Source: Shimia sp. CNT1-13L.2 (lineage in GTDB: Bacteria; Pseudomonadota; Alphaproteobacteria; Rhodobacterales; Rhodobacteraceae). From it: DNA of 64,000 bases. A program made the position numbers and the translations under genes. Under the pieces are notes generated by a model that did no database searches, was not told the origin of the DNA, and was given only the letters and a program-made list of their open reading frames with translations. Shown piece after piece: positions 47,268-58,161 of the stretch (the stretch's first letter is position 1; every line of letters starts with the position of its first letter). The DNA lies in the NCBI RefSeq assembly GCF_024331145.1, contig NZ_JANDJO010000002.1:496001-560000 (forward strand). The letters run 5' to 3'.

Positions 47268-49409
47268 ATGGAAAAGATCATTCTATTCGCACCGCTTGTC
47301 GGCAGCCTTATTGGCGGCTTCGGCTGGCGCTATATCGGGGAGAAGGGCGCGCAATACGTCACGACCGGGCTTTTGTTCCTGGCCTGCGCGCTGTCGTGGA
47401 TCGTGTTCCTGACCCACGGGCCGGAAACCCAGCACATCCATATCCTCGACTTCATCCGCTCGGGATCGCTTGATACCTCCTGGTCGATCCGTCTGGACCG
47501 CCTGACCTCGATCATGCTGATCGTTGTCACCTCGGTTTCGGCGCTCGTGCACCTCTACAGCTTCGGCTACATGGCGCATGACGAGAACTGGAAAGAGGGC
47601 GAGAGCTATAAGGCGCGCTTCTTTGCCTACCTGTCGTTCTTTACCTTTGCCATGCTGATGCTGGTGACCTCGGACAACCTGGTCCAGATGTTCTTTGGCT
47701 GGGAAGGCGTGGGCGTCGCGTCCTATCTTCTGATCGGCTTCTACTACAAGAAACCCTCGGCCAATGCGGCGGCCATCAAGGCGTTTGTCGTCAACCGCGT
47801 GGGTGACTTTGGTTTCGCCTTGGGTATCTTCGGCCTGTTCTTCCTGACCGACAGCATCAACTTCAACGATGTCTTCGCGGCCGCACCGGCGCTGGCGGAA
47901 ACCCAGCTTCACTTCCTGTGGACCGAATGGAACGCGGCAAACCTTCTGGCCTTCCTGCTGTTCGTCGGCGCGATGGGTAAATCGGCCCAGCTTCTGCTGC
48001 ACACCTGGCTGCCGGACGCGATGGAAGGCCCGACCCCTGTGTCGGCCCTGATCCACGCCGCAACCATGGTGACCGCGGGCGTCTTCCTTGTCTGCCGCAT
48101 GTCGCCGCTGATGGAATACGCGCCCGAAGCCACGGCCTTTATCACCTTCCTTGGTGCCACCACCGCGTTCTTTGCCGCGACCGTGGGCCTCGTGCAGAAC
48201 GACATCAAACGCGTGATCGCATATTCGACCTGTTCGCAGCTTGGCTACATGTTCGTGGCGGCGGGTGTCGGTGTGTACTCGGTTGCGATGTTCCACCTGT
48301 TCACCCACGCCTTCTTCAAGGCGATGCTCTTCCTTGGTGCCGGTTCGGTGATCCACGGCATGCACCACGAGCAGGACATGCGGAACTATGGCGGCCTGCG
48401 CAAGAAACTGCCCTATACCTTCTGGGCGATGATGATCGGGACGCTTGCCATCACCGGTGTTGGCATTCCGCTGACGCATTTCGGTTTTGCCGGCTTCCTG
48501 TCGAAAGACGCCGTGATCGAAAGCGCCTATGCAGGCACCGCCGGCGGCTATGCCTTCTGGATGCTGGTCATCGCGGCGCTGTTCACCTCGTTCTACTCGT
48601 GGCGTCTGATCTTCCTGACCTTCTATGGCGAGGCACGTGGCAACAAGCACACGCATGACCACGCGCATGAAAGCCCCAAGGTCATGCTGATCCCGCTGGG
48701 TGTTCTCGCCCTGGGTGCGGTGTTCTCGGGTATGCTGTGGTACTCGTCTTTCTTTGGCGACAACGTGAACAAGTTCTTTGGCATCCCCGGTGGCGATCAC
48801 CATGCCGAAGCCTCGGAGCACGGTGATGATCACGCCAAGGCAGACGATCACGGCGGCGACCACGCCAAGGCGGATGATCACGCACATGATGACCACGCGG
48901 CCAAGCATGACGATCCGGCGTACAAGCCCGTCATGGCCGCGCATCACGGCGAAGCTCCGCAGGGCGCGATCTTCATGCACCCCGACAACCATGTTCTGCA
49001 TGACGCGCACTATGTCCCGAAATGGGTCAAGCTGAGCCCGTTCTTTGCGATGATCATCGGTTTCGTGGTGGCCTTCTGGTTCTATATCGTGAACCCGGCA
49101 CTGCCGAAGCGTCTGGCCGAAGAGCAACGTCCTCTCTACCTGTTCCTGCTGAACAAATGGTACTTTGACGAGATCTATGACGCGATCTTCGTGCGCCCGG
49201 CGATGGCCCTTGGCCGCTTCTTCTGGAAGCGCGGCGACGGCAACGTCATTGACGGCTTCCTGAATGGCGTGGCGATGGGCATCGTGCCCTTCTTCACCCG
49301 CCTCGCTGGCCGTGCCCAATCCGGTTACATCTTTACCTATGCCTTTGCCATGGTGATCGGCATCGTTGTCCTGATCGCCCTGATGACGCTCAGCGGAGGA
49401 GCGCACTAA
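47268..49409 (+). CDS. nuoL: NADH-quinone oxidoreductase subunit L, with His/Asp-rich loop
   Basis: A 713-residue antiporter-like proton-pump subunit ending in the long lateral helix. Core motifs [37 protein letters not shown] and [12 protein letters not shown] are present. Between helices near residues 510-549 is a soluble insert with about 10 His and 12 Asp in 40 residues, containing an imperfect internal repeat ([10 protein letters not shown] / [10 protein letters not shown]). A shorter His cluster (HTHDHAHE) lies near residue 462. Such an insert could bind divalent metal or buffer protons, but this is untested. Confidence 0.95.
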   Translation: MEKIILFAPLVGSLIGGFGWRYIGEKGAQYVTTGLLFLACALSWIVFLTHGPETQHIHILDFIRSGSLDTSWSIRLDRLTSIMLIVVTSVSALVHLYSFGYMAHDENWKEGESYKARFFAYLSFFTFAMLMLVTSDNLVQMFFGWEGVGVASYLLIGFYYKKPSANAAAIKAFVVNRVGDFGFALGIFGLFFLTDSINFNDVFAAAPALAETQLHFLWTEWNAANLLAFLLFVGAMGKSAQLLLHTWLPDAMEGPTPVSALIHAATMVTAGVFLVCRMSPLMEYAPEATAFITFLGATTAFFAATVGLVQNDIKRVIAYSTCSQLGYMFVAAGVGVYSVAMFHLFTHAFFKAMLFLGAGSVIHGMHHEQDMRNYGGLRKKLPYTFWAMMIGTLAITGVGIPLTHFGFAGFLSKDAVIESAYAGTAGGYAFWMLVIAALFTSFYSWRLIFLTFYGEARGNKHTHDHAHESPKVMLIPLGVLALGAVFSGMLWYSSFFGDNVNKFFGIPGGDHHAEASEHGDDHAKADDHGGDHAKADDHAHDDHAAKHDDPAYKPVMAAHHGEAPQGAIFMHPDNHVLHDAHYVPKWVKLSPFFAMIIGFVVAFWFYIVNPALPKRLAEEQRPLYLFLLNKWYFDEIYDAIFVRPAMALGRFFWKRGDGNVIDGFLNGVAMGIVPFFTRLAGRAQSGYIFTYAFAMVIGIVVLIALMTLSGGAH

Positions 49410-50956
49410 TGAACGACAGCCTGCTCTCCCTTGTGACCTTTATTCCCGCGCTGGCGGCTGTGATCCTCGCAGTCTTCCTCCGCGGGGAAGAGGCAGCGGC
49501 GCAGCGCAACGCGAAATGGGTTGCGCTGGTGGCGACGGTGATCACCTTCCTGGTGTCGCTGTTCATCCTGGCAGAATTCGACGCCTCGAATACCGGCTTC
49601 CAGTTCGTCGAAGAACGCGAATGGCTTCTGGGCCTGAAGTACAAACTTGGCGTTGACGGTATCTCGGTTCTCTTCGTGATGCTGACAACCTTCATGATGC
49701 CGCTGGTGATCTGGGCATCCTGGGGCGTTGAGAAGCGCGTGAAGGAATACATGATTGCCTTCCTGCTGCTTGAGACGCTGATGCTCGGCGTGTTCATGGC
49801 GCTGGATCTGGTGCTGTTCTACCTGTTCTTCGAAGCAGGCCTGATCCCGATGTTCCTGATCATCGGTATCTGGGGTGGCGCCAACCGCATCTATGCCTCG
49901 TTCAAGTTCTTCCTCTACACCTTCCTTGGCTCGGTTCTGATGCTGGTTGCGATGGTGGCGATGTTCGCGGACGCGGGCACCACCGACATCCCGACCCTGA
50001 TGAACCACCAGTTCGGCTCGGAAAGCTTCTCGGTGCTGGGTATCCACATCGTCGGCGGTATGCAGACGCTGCTGTTCCTGGCGTTCTTCGCATCCTTCGC
50101 GGTGAAAATGCCGATGTGGCCGGTGCACACCTGGTTGCCGGACGCGCACGTTCAGGCACCGACGGCTGGCTCGGTTGTTCTGGCGGCGATCCTGCTGAAG
50201 ATGGGCGGCTATGGCTTCCTGCGCTTCAGCTTGCCGATGTTCCCGGTCGGCTCGGCCGTGATGACCGACCTGGTGCTGTGGATGTCGGCCATCGCCATCG
50301 TCTACACCTCGCTGGTTGCGATGGTTCAGGAAGACATGAAAAAGCTGATCGCCTATTCGTCGGTTGCGCATATGGGCTATGTGACCATGGGTATCTTCGC
50401 GGCCAACCAGCAGGGGATCGACGGTGCGATCTTCCAGATGCTGAGCCACGGCTTTATCTCTGGCGCGCTTTTCCTTTGCGTCGGCGTGATCTATGACCGG
50501 ATGCACACCCGTGACATCGACGCCTATGGCGGCCTTGTGAACCGGATGCCGGCCTATGCGCTGATCTTCATGTTCTTCACCATGGCCAACGTCGGTCTTC
50601 CCGGTACCTCGGGTTTTGTGGGCGAATTCCTGACCCTGATGGGGATCTTCCAGGTCAACACCTGGGTAGCTCTGGTGGCAACATCTGGTGTGATCTTCTC
50701 GGCGGCCTATGCCCTGTGGCTTTATCGCCGCGTGGTCTTTGGCGACCTGATCAAGGAAAGCCTGAAAGCGATTTCGGACATGACCGCCCGTGAGAAGTGG
50801 ATCTTTGCGCCGCTGGTGGCGATGACCCTGATCCTCGGTGTCTATCCGTCGCTTGTTACCGACATCATTGGCCCCTCGGTCGAGGCGCTGATTTCCAACT
50901 ACGAAACCGCTCTGGCTGATGCCCCGATTTCGGGCACCCAGATGGCATCGCACTAA
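49409..50956 (+). CDS. nuoM: NADH-quinone oxidoreductase subunit M
   Basis: A 515-residue antiporter-like subunit with about 14 helices. [33 protein letters not shown] (functional Glu), [19 protein letters not shown] and [13 protein letters not shown] are diagnostic. The start overlaps the nuoL stop by one base (TAATG). Confidence 0.97.
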   Translation: MNDSLLSLVTFIPALAAVILAVFLRGEEAAAQRNAKWVALVATVITFLVSLFILAEFDASNTGFQFVEEREWLLGLKYKLGVDGISVLFVMLTTFMMPLVIWASWGVEKRVKEYMIAFLLLETLMLGVFMALDLVLFYLFFEAGLIPMFLIIGIWGGANRIYASFKFFLYTFLGSVLMLVAMVAMFADAGTTDIPTLMNHQFGSESFSVLGIHIVGGMQTLLFLAFFASFAVKMPMWPVHTWLPDAHVQAPTAGSVVLAAILLKMGGYGFLRFSLPMFPVGSAVMTDLVLWMSAIAIVYTSLVAMVQEDMKKLIAYSSVAHMGYVTMGIFAANQQGIDGAIFQMLSHGFISGALFLCVGVIYDRMHTRDIDAYGGLVNRMPAYALIFMFFTMANVGLPGTSGFVGEFLTLMGIFQVNTWVALVATSGVIFSAAYALWLYRRVVFGDLIKESLKAISDMTAREKWIFAPLVAMTLILGVYPSLVTDIIGPSVEALISNYETALADAPISGTQMASH

Positions 50957-50971
50957 GGAGAGCTTGAGAAA

Positions 50972-52420
50972 ATGATCCAGGCTGATCTGAATATTATCCT
51001 GCCGGAAATCATTCTGTCGATCTACGCGATGATTGCGCTGATTGCGGCGGTGTATACCGGCAAGGACAAGCTGGCGGGTATGCTGGTCTGGTTGACGGCG
51101 GTTGTCTTTGTCCTGGTTGCCGCATGGATCGGCATGTCGGGCGAGGGTGCCAACAGCGCCTTTGGCGGCATGTTCCAGGACGACGGCTTCTCGCGGTTTG
51201 CCAAGGTGACCATGCTTCTGGCCGGTGCCGCGGTGCTGGTGATGGGCCAAGACTACATGGCGCGTCGCGGCATGCTGCGCTTTGAGTATCCGCTGCTCGT
51301 GACCCTGTCGATTGTCGGCATGATGGTCATGGTCTCGGCAGGCGACCTGATGGCGCTTTACATGGGCCTCGAACTGCAATCCCTGGCCCTTTACGTCGTT
51401 GCGTCGATCCGTCGTGACAGCGTGAAATCGACCGAAGCCGGCATGAAGTACTTTGTTCTGGGCGCGCTTAGCTCGGGTCTGTTGCTGTTCGGCTCGTCGC
51501 TGGTCTACGGTTTTGCTGGCACCACGACTTTCGCGGGTATCATCAATGCGGCCGGAACCGGTCATGTTTCGCTTGGTCTGCTGATCGGTCTGACCTTTGT
51601 TGTGTCCGGTCTGGCCTTCAAGGTGTCTGCGGTTCCGTTCCACATGTGGACGCCGGACGTTTACGAAGGTGCGCCGACCCCGGTGACCGCGTTCTTCTCG
51701 ACCGCGCCCAAAGTGGCGGCGATGGGTCTTTTTGCCCGCGTACTGCATGACGCCTTTGGCGGTGTTGTCGGCGACTGGCAGCAGATCGTTGCGCTGCTGT
51801 CGCTTCTGTCGATGTTCCTTGGTGCGGTGGCCGCGATCGGCCAGACCAACATCAAGCGCCTGATGGCTTATTCGTCGATTGCGCATATGGGCTATGCCCT
51901 GATGGGTCTTGCGGCCGGTACGGCCTTTGGTGTGCAGGCGCTGCTCATTTACATGGCGATCTACGTGACCATGAACGTCGGCACCTTTGCCTTTATCCTG
52001 AGCATGGAAAAAGACGGCCAGCCGGTGACCGATATCAATGCGCTCAACATGTATTCGAAGCGCGAACCCGGCAAGGCGCTGGCGGTTCTGGTTCTGATGT
52101 TCTCGCTGGCCGGTGTTCCGCCGCTGGTCGGGTTCTTCGGCAAGTTCTACGTGCTGCGCGCCGCCTATGACGCAGGTCTGGCATGGCTTGCGATCCTTGG
52201 TGTAGTTGCCTCGGTAATCGGTGCCTTCTATTACCTGCGTATCGTCTTCTACATGTACTTCGGTGAAGAAGGCGACAGCCTCGACAAGAACAAGTCGCCG
52301 GTGCTGTGGGCTCTGCTGATGGGCTCGGCTGCTGTGATCGGTCTGGCCTGGTTGCCGGGTCTGAACCTGCTTGGTCTAGAAACTATGGCACAGTCGGCGG
52401 CAACTGCGCTGCTGAACTAA
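50972..52420 (+). CDS. nuoN: NADH-quinone oxidoreductase subunit N
   Basis: A 482-residue antiporter-like subunit. [37 protein letters not shown] and [15 protein letters not shown] are canonical. Last structural gene of complex I; AAGGAGAG lies ahead of the ATG, and a strong terminator follows within 30 bp. Confidence 0.97.
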   Translation: MIQADLNIILPEIILSIYAMIALIAAVYTGKDKLAGMLVWLTAVVFVLVAAWIGMSGEGANSAFGGMFQDDGFSRFAKVTMLLAGAAVLVMGQDYMARRGMLRFEYPLLVTLSIVGMMVMVSAGDLMALYMGLELQSLALYVVASIRRDSVKSTEAGMKYFVLGALSSGLLLFGSSLVYGFAGTTTFAGIINAAGTGHVSLGLLIGLTFVVSGLAFKVSAVPFHMWTPDVYEGAPTPVTAFFSTAPKVAAMGLFARVLHDAFGGVVGDWQQIVALLSLLSMFLGAVAAIGQTNIKRLMAYSSIAHMGYALMGLAAGTAFGVQALLIYMAIYVTMNVGTFAFILSMEKDGQPVTDINALNMYSKREPGKALAVLVLMFSLAGVPPLVGFFGKFYVLRAAYDAGLAWLAILGVVASVIGAFYYLRIVFYMYFGEEGDSLDKNKSPVLWALLMGSAAVIGLAWLPGLNLLGLETMAQSAATALLN

Positions 52421-52447
52421 GCATCCAACATCACCTGAAATTCGGAG

Positions 52448-52474
52448 CGCGCCCTTTCGGGCGCGTTTCTTTTT
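52448..52474 (+). terminator. Terminator at the end of the nuo operon
   Basis: A perfect 7-bp stem CGCGCCC / GGGCGCG with a TTTC loop is followed by TTTCTTTTT. It separates nuoN from birA, although read-through could supply birA, coaX and rnj, since no clear promoter is seen in the 42 bp before birA. Confidence 0.88.
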
Positions 52475-52516
52475 GGGTATGTGCCTTTGAACACGAGATT
52501 TCCAAGAGGTGCGGGC

Positions 52517-53269
52517 ATGAGCGATTGGCCCACGGGATACAGCAAGCGGATACTGGACGAGGTGGATAGCACCAATGCCGAGGCCGGACGCATTGCGCCA
52601 ACATTGACCCAGCCGGAATGGATTCTCGGACTGCGCCAAACTGCGGGACGTGGGCGGCGGGGACGTGCGTGGCGCGACCCACAGGGCAACTTTGCGGGGA
52701 CACTGGTGATGCGCCCGGCCGAGCCACCAGACCGGATGGCCTTGCGGTCTTTCGTGGCCTCTCTGGCGCTTTACGATGCCTTTGTTGCCGCAACCGGTCG
52801 GACGGATGCCTTTACGCTAAAATGGCCGAACGATGTTCTTTTGAACGGCCGCAAGGTGGCGGGTATTCTTCTGGAAAGCGCCGGGTTCGCCGGCGGCATG
52901 GTTAGCCACATCGCCATTGGCATCGGCATCAACCTCGCGCAGGCACCTGATGCCGAGACCCTTGAAAGCGGCTCGGTCGCGCCGGTCTCGCTGTTTTCGG
53001 AGACGGGCGTCAAGGTCACGCCCGAGGCCTTTCTTGACCTCTTGGCACCGGCCTATGCGCGCTATGAAGAGCAGTTCCGCACCTACGGGTTCGAGCCGAT
53101 CCGCACCGCATGGTTGGCCAAGGCGGCCAGGCTGGGAGAGGTGATCACCGCGAGGACGCAGCGTGATGAAACCGTTGGGACATTTGAAACAGTGGACACT
53201 GACGGCAATCTGGTGTTGAAGACCCCGAAAGGGTCTGTCGCCATTGCTGCGGCGGATGTATTTTTCTGA
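52517..53269 (+). CDS. birA: Biotin--[acetyl-CoA-carboxylase] ligase
   Basis: A 250-residue biotin protein ligase without the N-terminal DNA-binding domain, so it is a ligase but not a repressor. The biotinyl-AMP loop GRGRRGRAW (44-52) and KWPNDVLLNGRKVAGILLE are intact, and a small C-terminal SH3-like domain ends the protein. ATG 52517 (AAGAGG upstream) begins the conserved part. It should biotinylate acetyl-CoA carboxylase and, in this genome, the MccA carrier domain. A birA-like gene downstream of nuo is known in Paracoccus-type clusters. Confidence 0.93.
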   Translation: MSDWPTGYSKRILDEVDSTNAEAGRIAPTLTQPEWILGLRQTAGRGRRGRAWRDPQGNFAGTLVMRPAEPPDRMALRSFVASLALYDAFVAATGRTDAFTLKWPNDVLLNGRKVAGILLESAGFAGGMVSHIAIGIGINLAQAPDAETLESGSVAPVSLFSETGVKVTPEAFLDLLAPAYARYEEQFRTYGFEPIRTAWLAKAARLGEVITARTQRDETVGTFETVDTDGNLVLKTPKGSVAIAAADVFF

Positions 53270-53288
53270 CAGCCCAAAGGGGACACGT

Positions 53289-54065
53289 ATGCTCCTGGCC
53301 ATCGACTGCGGCAACACGAACACGGTTTTTTCGATCTGGGACGGTGAGAAGTTCCTGTGCACATTGCGGACTTCGACGCACCATGCGCGGACGGCAGACG
53401 CATACTTCACCTGGTTCTCGACCCTGATCAAACACTATGAAATTGATCTCGACATCACCGATGTGATCATTTCGTCGACCGTGCCGCGCGTGGTTTGGAA
53501 CCTACGGGTGTTTTCGGATCGGTTTTTCAACTGCCGTCCCCTTGTTGTCGGCAAGCCGGAGTGCTTGTTGCCCTGTGAGGCCCGTGTGGATGAAGGCACG
53601 ATTGTTGGCCCGGATCGCCTTGTGAACACTGCCGGTGCATTTGATCGGTATGGTGGCGATTTGATCGTGGTCGACTTTGGCACAGCGACAACGTTTGACG
53701 TTGTTTCTGCGGATGGCGCCTATATCGGGGGCGTGATTGCACCGGGTGTGAACCTGAGCCTTGAGGCACTGCACAATGCCGCTGCCGCCCTGCCGCATGT
53801 CGACATTGCCAAGCCGCAGGCGGTGATCGGCACCAACACTGTGGCCTGCATCCAATCCGGGGTGTTCTGGGGCTATGTCGGTCTCGTGCGCGAGATCTGT
53901 GAACGTATCAAGGCCGAACGCGAACGGCCCATGAAAATCATCGCGACAGGTGGCCTTGCGCCGCTCTTTCAACAGTCGGTCGATCTTTTCGACAGCTTCG
54001 AAGAAGACCTGACCATGCACGGCCTGACCGTGATCCACAATTACAACAAGGAACACACCGCGTGA
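53289..54065 (+). CDS. coaX: Type III pantothenate kinase
   Basis: A 258-residue kinase of the ASKHA fold that phosphorylates pantothenate in the first step of CoA synthesis. The phosphate-1 loop DCGNTNTVFSIWDG and the DFGTATTFDVVSADGAYIGG motif are intact. It lies 19 bp after birA, and its stop overlaps the RNase J start (GTGA). Confidence 0.95.
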   Translation: MLLAIDCGNTNTVFSIWDGEKFLCTLRTSTHHARTADAYFTWFSTLIKHYEIDLDITDVIISSTVPRVVWNLRVFSDRFFNCRPLVVGKPECLLPCEARVDEGTIVGPDRLVNTAGAFDRYGGDLIVVDFGTATTFDVVSADGAYIGGVIAPGVNLSLEALHNAAAALPHVDIAKPQAVIGTNTVACIQSGVFWGYVGLVREICERIKAERERPMKIIATGGLAPLFQQSVDLFDSFEEDLTMHGLTVIHNYNKEHTA

Positions 54066-55729
54066 GCAGTGAACGATTGATCTACCTGCCCCTTGGCGGG
54101 GCGGGTGAAATTGGCATGAATGCCTATGTCTATGGCTACGGAAAACCGGGCGAAGAGCGTCTGATCCTCGTCGATCTGGGGGTGACCTTTTCCGACATGG
54201 ACACCAGCCCCGGAGTTGATCTGATCTTCCCGGACATGTCCTGGCTGATTGCCAACAAGGACCGTCTTGAGGCGATCTTCATCACCCACGGTCACGAAGA
54301 CCACGTGGGCGCAGTTGGCCATTTCTGGGAGCAGCTTGGTGCGCCTGTCTATGCACGGGCCTTTACCGCGGCGCTGGCCCGGCACAAGATGTCGGATCGC
54401 GGTGCGCCAGAGGCCGAGGTTCTGACGGTGTCGGCCTGGCCCGAAGTCACCAAGGTCGGCCCGTTCTCCGTTGGGTTCCTACCGGTAAGCCATTCGATCC
54501 CCGAAAGTGCGGCGCTGGTTATCGACAGCCCCGCAGGGCGGGTGATCCATTCTGGCGACTTCAAGCTGGACACCAACCCGATTGTGGGCGAGCCGTTTGA
54601 TGCTGAGTTGTGGACCGAGGTCAGCAAGGATGGCGTCAAGGCGCTGATCTGTGACTCGACCAACGTTTTCTCGCCGAATGCGGGCCGTTCGGAAAGCGAG
54701 CTGGGCCGTGAGATCGAAGCCCTTATCTCGGCGGCGCCCAATACGGTTGTGGCCACGACATTCGCGTCAAACGTGGCGCGGGTGAAAACGCTTGCCGAAG
54801 CCGGTGAGCGGGCGGGGCGTTCGATCTGCCTTATGGGGCGCGCGATGCGCCGCATGATCGAGACGGCGATTGAGACCGGTGTTCTGGACAGCTTTCCCAA
54901 GGTGGTCAGTCCTGAAGATGCACGTGCGATCCCGCGCGAGAACCTGATGCTTCTGGTAACGGGCTCTCAAGGCGAACGCCGTGCGGCTGCGGCACAACTG
55001 GCGCGAGGCAAGTACAACGGTATCCAACTGAAGGACGGGGATACGTTCCTGTTCTCGTCGAAAACCATCCCGGGCAATGAACGCGGCGTGATCCGCATCA
55101 TGAACCAGTTCTCGGAAATGGGAGTCGACGTGGTGGATGACTCGTCCGGCCGTTACCATGTGTCCGGCCACGCCAACCGCCCCGATCTCGAAGCGCTGCA
55201 GGACATCGTGAACCCGCAGATGGTGATCCCGAACCATGGTGAACACCGCCACTTGCGCGAACATGTCAAACTGTCGAACAACCGTGGTCGTGCGTCCATC
55301 GTCGCGGTGAACGGTACGATGCTGGACCTCTCCGGCGATGAACCGCGCGTCGTCGACTATATCGAGACGGGCCGGACCTATCTGGATGGAGCTGTGAAGA
55401 TCGGCGCTCTGGACGGGATCGTCCGCGATCGTATCCGCATGGCGTTGAACGGGCACCTTGTTGTGAACGTGATCCTTGACGAAGACGATGAGCCGCTGGG
55501 TGAAGCATGGTGCGAAATCAAGGGCTTGCCAGAGCAGGGGCGCAGCTTTGCGCCGCTGATCGACGTTCTGGAAGAAGACCTGACCCAGTTCCTTGGCCGC
55601 GCCAGCGAAAAGACCCTCGCGAATGATGACAAACTTGAGGAAGAGCTGCGTCGCATTGCCCGCAACACCTGTAACGATGAAATCGGACGCAAGCCCGAGG
55701 TCACCGTGATTGTCAGCCGGCTGAGCTGA
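54062..55729 (+). CDS. rnj: Ribonuclease J
   Basis: A 555-residue metallo-beta-lactamase/beta-CASP ribonuclease with 5'-3' exonuclease and endonuclease activity in RNA processing and decay. The zinc motif HGHEDH is at residues 76-81, HSIPESAALVI and HSGDFKLDTNP carry further metal ligands, and LVTGSQGERRAAAAQLARG and SGHANRPDLE are beta-CASP features. It starts with GTG overlapping the coaX stop (GTGA). Confidence 0.95.
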   Translation: MSSERLIYLPLGGAGEIGMNAYVYGYGKPGEERLILVDLGVTFSDMDTSPGVDLIFPDMSWLIANKDRLEAIFITHGHEDHVGAVGHFWEQLGAPVYARAFTAALARHKMSDRGAPEAEVLTVSAWPEVTKVGPFSVGFLPVSHSIPESAALVIDSPAGRVIHSGDFKLDTNPIVGEPFDAELWTEVSKDGVKALICDSTNVFSPNAGRSESELGREIEALISAAPNTVVATTFASNVARVKTLAEAGERAGRSICLMGRAMRRMIETAIETGVLDSFPKVVSPEDARAIPRENLMLLVTGSQGERRAAAAQLARGKYNGIQLKDGDTFLFSSKTIPGNERGVIRIMNQFSEMGVDVVDDSSGRYHVSGHANRPDLEALQDIVNPQMVIPNHGEHRHLREHVKLSNNRGRASIVAVNGTMLDLSGDEPRVVDYIETGRTYLDGAVKIGALDGIVRDRIRMALNGHLVVNVILDEDDEPLGEAWCEIKGLPEQGRSFAPLIDVLEEDLTQFLGRASEKTLANDDKLEEELRRIARNTCNDEIGRKPEVTVIVSRLS

Positions 55730-55820
55730 ACGCAGGTTCGCGACACGAATTCGTCGAAAACACGATAGATCGCGCAGGCGTCTGCGCGGTCGGATGGGGT
55801 ATGGCAAGGGAGGAGATGCC

Positions 55821-56663
55821 GTGGCCCATGTTGCAAGAGACTTGATCGATCTTGAACGCTATCCCATTGATCGGGCCTGTGACGCCCGCGATGCCCTGAT
55901 CAAGAGCGTGCGGGCCGATCTGGCGCGGGACGGTTGCGCGGTGATCAAGGGGTTTCTGACCCCCGAAGGAATCGATGCCCTGCGCCGAGAGGCGGATCGG
56001 GTGGCCGACAAGGGCCATCGCAGTTTCAACCGCACCAACGCCTATTTCACGCAGGATGATTCCAGCCTGCCAGAGGATGATCCGAGACGGCAGTTCTTTG
56101 ATCGCTCGAACACCTTCATTCCCGCGGACAATTTTGCAGCGGATGGGCCGCTTCGCTGTGTTCATGACAGCGCCGGATTTGACGCGTTCATTCAGGATTG
56201 CCTGCAGGAAGAGAACTTCTTCCGCTATGCCGATCCGCTGGCGGATGTGATCGTGAACATGGCCGAAGAGGGCAATGGCTTTCCTTGGCATTTCGACACC
56301 AACAACTTCACCGTGACGCTGGCAATCCAGAATGCCGAGGAGGGCGGGGCCTTTGAATACGCGGCCGCGATACGGGAAGAAGGCGAGAACTTTGAGGAAG
56401 TGAGCCGTGTGCTGGCGGGGACGTCAGATCGGGTGACCGTGCTGGAACTGGAACCGGGTGATCTGCAGTTGTTTCGCGGCCGGTATTCGCTCCATCGTGT
56501 TGCCCCTCTCAAGGGGGCAACCCGCAGATATGTCGCGATTTTTTCCTATGTGGAAGAGCCGGGGATGGTGGGTTCGCCGGAGCGCACAAAGCAGCTTTAT
56601 GGCCGTGTGTTGCCAATCCATCTTGAGCGCGCAGGTCTGCGCGCGGACAGCTATCTGGACTAA
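55821..56663 (+). CDS. Phytanoyl-CoA dioxygenase-like Fe(II)/2-oxoglutarate oxygenase
   Basis: A 280-residue protein with the double-stranded beta-helix facial triad visible as His157-x-Asp159 (WHFDTNNF) and His225 (SLHRVAP), followed by Arg residues (ATRRYVA) suited to binding 2-oxoglutarate. N-terminal residues resemble HalD/ArpA-type proteins that hydroxylate or halogenate small molecules or amino acids; substrate unknown. The GTG at 55821 has GGGAGGAG upstream and is preferred to an ATG at 55794 without one. It ends in a bidirectional terminator. Confidence 0.8.
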   Translation: MAHVARDLIDLERYPIDRACDARDALIKSVRADLARDGCAVIKGFLTPEGIDALRREADRVADKGHRSFNRTNAYFTQDDSSLPEDDPRRQFFDRSNTFIPADNFAADGPLRCVHDSAGFDAFIQDCLQEENFFRYADPLADVIVNMAEEGNGFPWHFDTNNFTVTLAIQNAEEGGAFEYAAAIREEGENFEEVSRVLAGTSDRVTVLELEPGDLQLFRGRYSLHRVAPLKGATRRYVAIFSYVEEPGMVGSPERTKQLYGRVLPIHLERAGLRADSYLD

Positions 56664-56664
56664 A

Positions 56665-56691
56665 AAAACGGACGCCCGAGGCGTCCGTTTT
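56665..56691. terminator. Bidirectional terminator between oxygenase and DEAD-box genes
   Basis: A perfect 12-bp stem AAAACGGACGCC / GGCGTCCGTTTT with a 3-base loop; A and T tracts on either side let it work on both strands. It fills the 31-bp gap between the convergent genes. Confidence 0.92.
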
Positions 56692-56694
56692 CAA

Positions 56695-58068
56695 TTAGCT
56701 TGCGCGGCGTTCGTCGAAGCTCAGCGCGATGAAGCTGGGCATGTGATCGCCCATGCCGACAACGGGTTCGTCGCGGCCACGACCACCACCGCGCGAGCGG
56801 TTGGAGCCGGAGCGCGAGGAGGATCTGCTCTCGTCCCGCTTGGTGCTCTTGGTTTCCTTGGCCGGCTTCGGTTCCTTGGGGGCCTCGGGTTTCTCCGCCC
56901 GTGGTTTGCGGGCGGGCGCCTCGACCTTGACCTCGACGCGGGTGATCTGCTTCTGGATCAGGGTTTCGACGGCATCGAATGCCTTTTCGTCACGAGGCGA
57001 GCAGATGGTGAAGGCCTTGCCTTCGCGGCCCGCGCGACCGGTGCGGCCAATACGGTGCACATAGTCTTCGGCGTGGCCGGGAACATCAAAGTTGAACACG
57101 TGGCTCACGCTGGGAATGTCGAGGCCACGGGCCGCCACATCGGAGGCCACGAGGAACTGCAATTCACCGCTGCGGAAGGAATCGAGGGTCTTCATGCGCT
57201 GCGACTGATCCAGGTCACCGTGGATCGGGGCGGCGTTGAGGCCGTATTTCTTCATGGATTTCGCGCAGATATCCACGTCGGTCTTGCGGTTGCAGAAGAT
57301 GATCGCGTTGGTGCAGGTTTCGCCCTCACGCTTGATCAACTCGCGCAGAACGCGGCGCTTTTCACTGCCTTCGCGATCGCGGCGCGAGGCTTTGAACATC
57401 ACGACACCCTGTTCGATGGTTTCCGACGCTGTGGCCTGACGGGCCACTTCGATGCGGGCAGGCGCGGACAGGAAGGTGTTGGTGATGCGTTCGATCTCGG
57501 GGGCCATGGTGGCCGAGAAGAACAGGGTCTGACGGGTGAAAGGCGTCAGCGAGAAGATGCGCTCGATGTCGGGGATGAACCCCATGTCGAGCATACGGTC
57601 CGCCTCGTCCACCACCATGACCTGAACGCCTGTCAGCAGCAGCTTGCCGCGTTCGAAGTGGTCGAGAAGGCGGCCGGGGGTGGCGATGAGCACGTCAACA
57701 CCACGGTCGATCAGCGCATCCTGTTCCTTGAAGGAGACCCCGCCGATCAGCAGCGCCTTGGTCAGTTTCAGGTGCTTGGAATAGGTATCAAAGTTCTCGG
57801 CAACCTGTGCGGCCAGTTCCCGTGTCGGGCACAGAACGAGGCTGCGCGGCATACGGGCGCGGGCGCGGCCGCGGGCCAGAAGGGACAGCATGGGAAGCGT
57901 GAAGCTTGCGGTCTTGCCGGTGCCCGTCTGGGCGATGCCCAGCACGTCCTTACCCTCAAGCGCAGGAGGAATCGCTCCTGCCTGAATGGGGGTGGGGCTT
58001 TCGTATCCCGTTTCGCTGATCGCTTTCAGCACCTTCGGGTTGAGGTTCAGGTCAGAGAATTTTGTCAT
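56695..58068 (-). CDS. DEAD-box RNA helicase (RhlE-like)
   Basis: A 457-residue ATP-dependent RNA helicase. Motifs: Q-motif GYESPTPIQAGAIP, I AQTGTGKT, Ia PTRELAAQV, II DEAD (VVDEADRMLD), III SAT, V VASDVAARGLDIP and VI HRIGRTGRAG. The C-terminal ~85 residues are a basic Lys/Pro and Ser/Arg-rich tail (EKPEAPKEPKPAKETKS, SRSSSRSGSNRSRGGGRG) likely to bind RNA. ATG 58068 starts the conserved TKFSDLNLNPKVL; an upstream frame is not homologous. A potentially structured leader precedes it. Confidence 0.93.
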   Translation of the reverse strand: MTKFSDLNLNPKVLKAISETGYESPTPIQAGAIPPALEGKDVLGIAQTGTGKTASFTLPMLSLLARGRARARMPRSLVLCPTRELAAQVAENFDTYSKHLKLTKALLIGGVSFKEQDALIDRGVDVLIATPGRLLDHFERGKLLLTGVQVMVVDEADRMLDMGFIPDIERIFSLTPFTRQTLFFSATMAPEIERITNTFLSAPARIEVARQATASETIEQGVVMFKASRRDREGSEKRRVLRELIKREGETCTNAIIFCNRKTDVDICAKSMKKYGLNAAPIHGDLDQSQRMKTLDSFRSGELQFLVASDVAARGLDIPSVSHVFNFDVPGHAEDYVHRIGRTGRAGREGKAFTICSPRDEKAFDAVETLIQKQITRVEVKVEAPARKPRAEKPEAPKEPKPAKETKSTKRDESRSSSRSGSNRSRGGGRGRDEPVVGMGDHMPSFIALSFDERRAS

Positions 58069-58073
58069 GCGTA

Positions 58074-58161
58074 TCCGTGGTTTACGGACACGATTTGGCC
58101 CGTAGCGACTGATGTGGGTCGGACCCGGATGGTCCCGTGGTTGATCACATGTATGACCCAC
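58074..58161 (-). promoter_or_regulatory. Potential structured leader of the DEAD-box helicase gene
   Basis: Three nested or successive inverted repeats lie just before the start: TCCGT/ACGGA (58074-58088), GGACC/GGTCC (58121-58135) and an outer GTGGGTC/GACCCAC pair (58114-58120 with 58155-58161) enclosing the middle hairpin. If transcribed, the leader could fold. The promoter itself was not pinpointed. Confidence 0.4.

Noticed and set aside
42123-49406. Other long minus-strand frames opposite nuoG (42123-44219) and nuoL (47283-49406)
   Set aside because: Same compositional artefact; no ribosome sites and no recognisable domains.
49406-51886. Very long minus-strand open frame (826 codons) opposite nuoM and nuoN
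   Set aside because: It mirrors the codon positions of well-supported nuo genes in a GC-rich genome, and its translation is a His/Arg/Gln-rich string with no family features. An antisense artefact.
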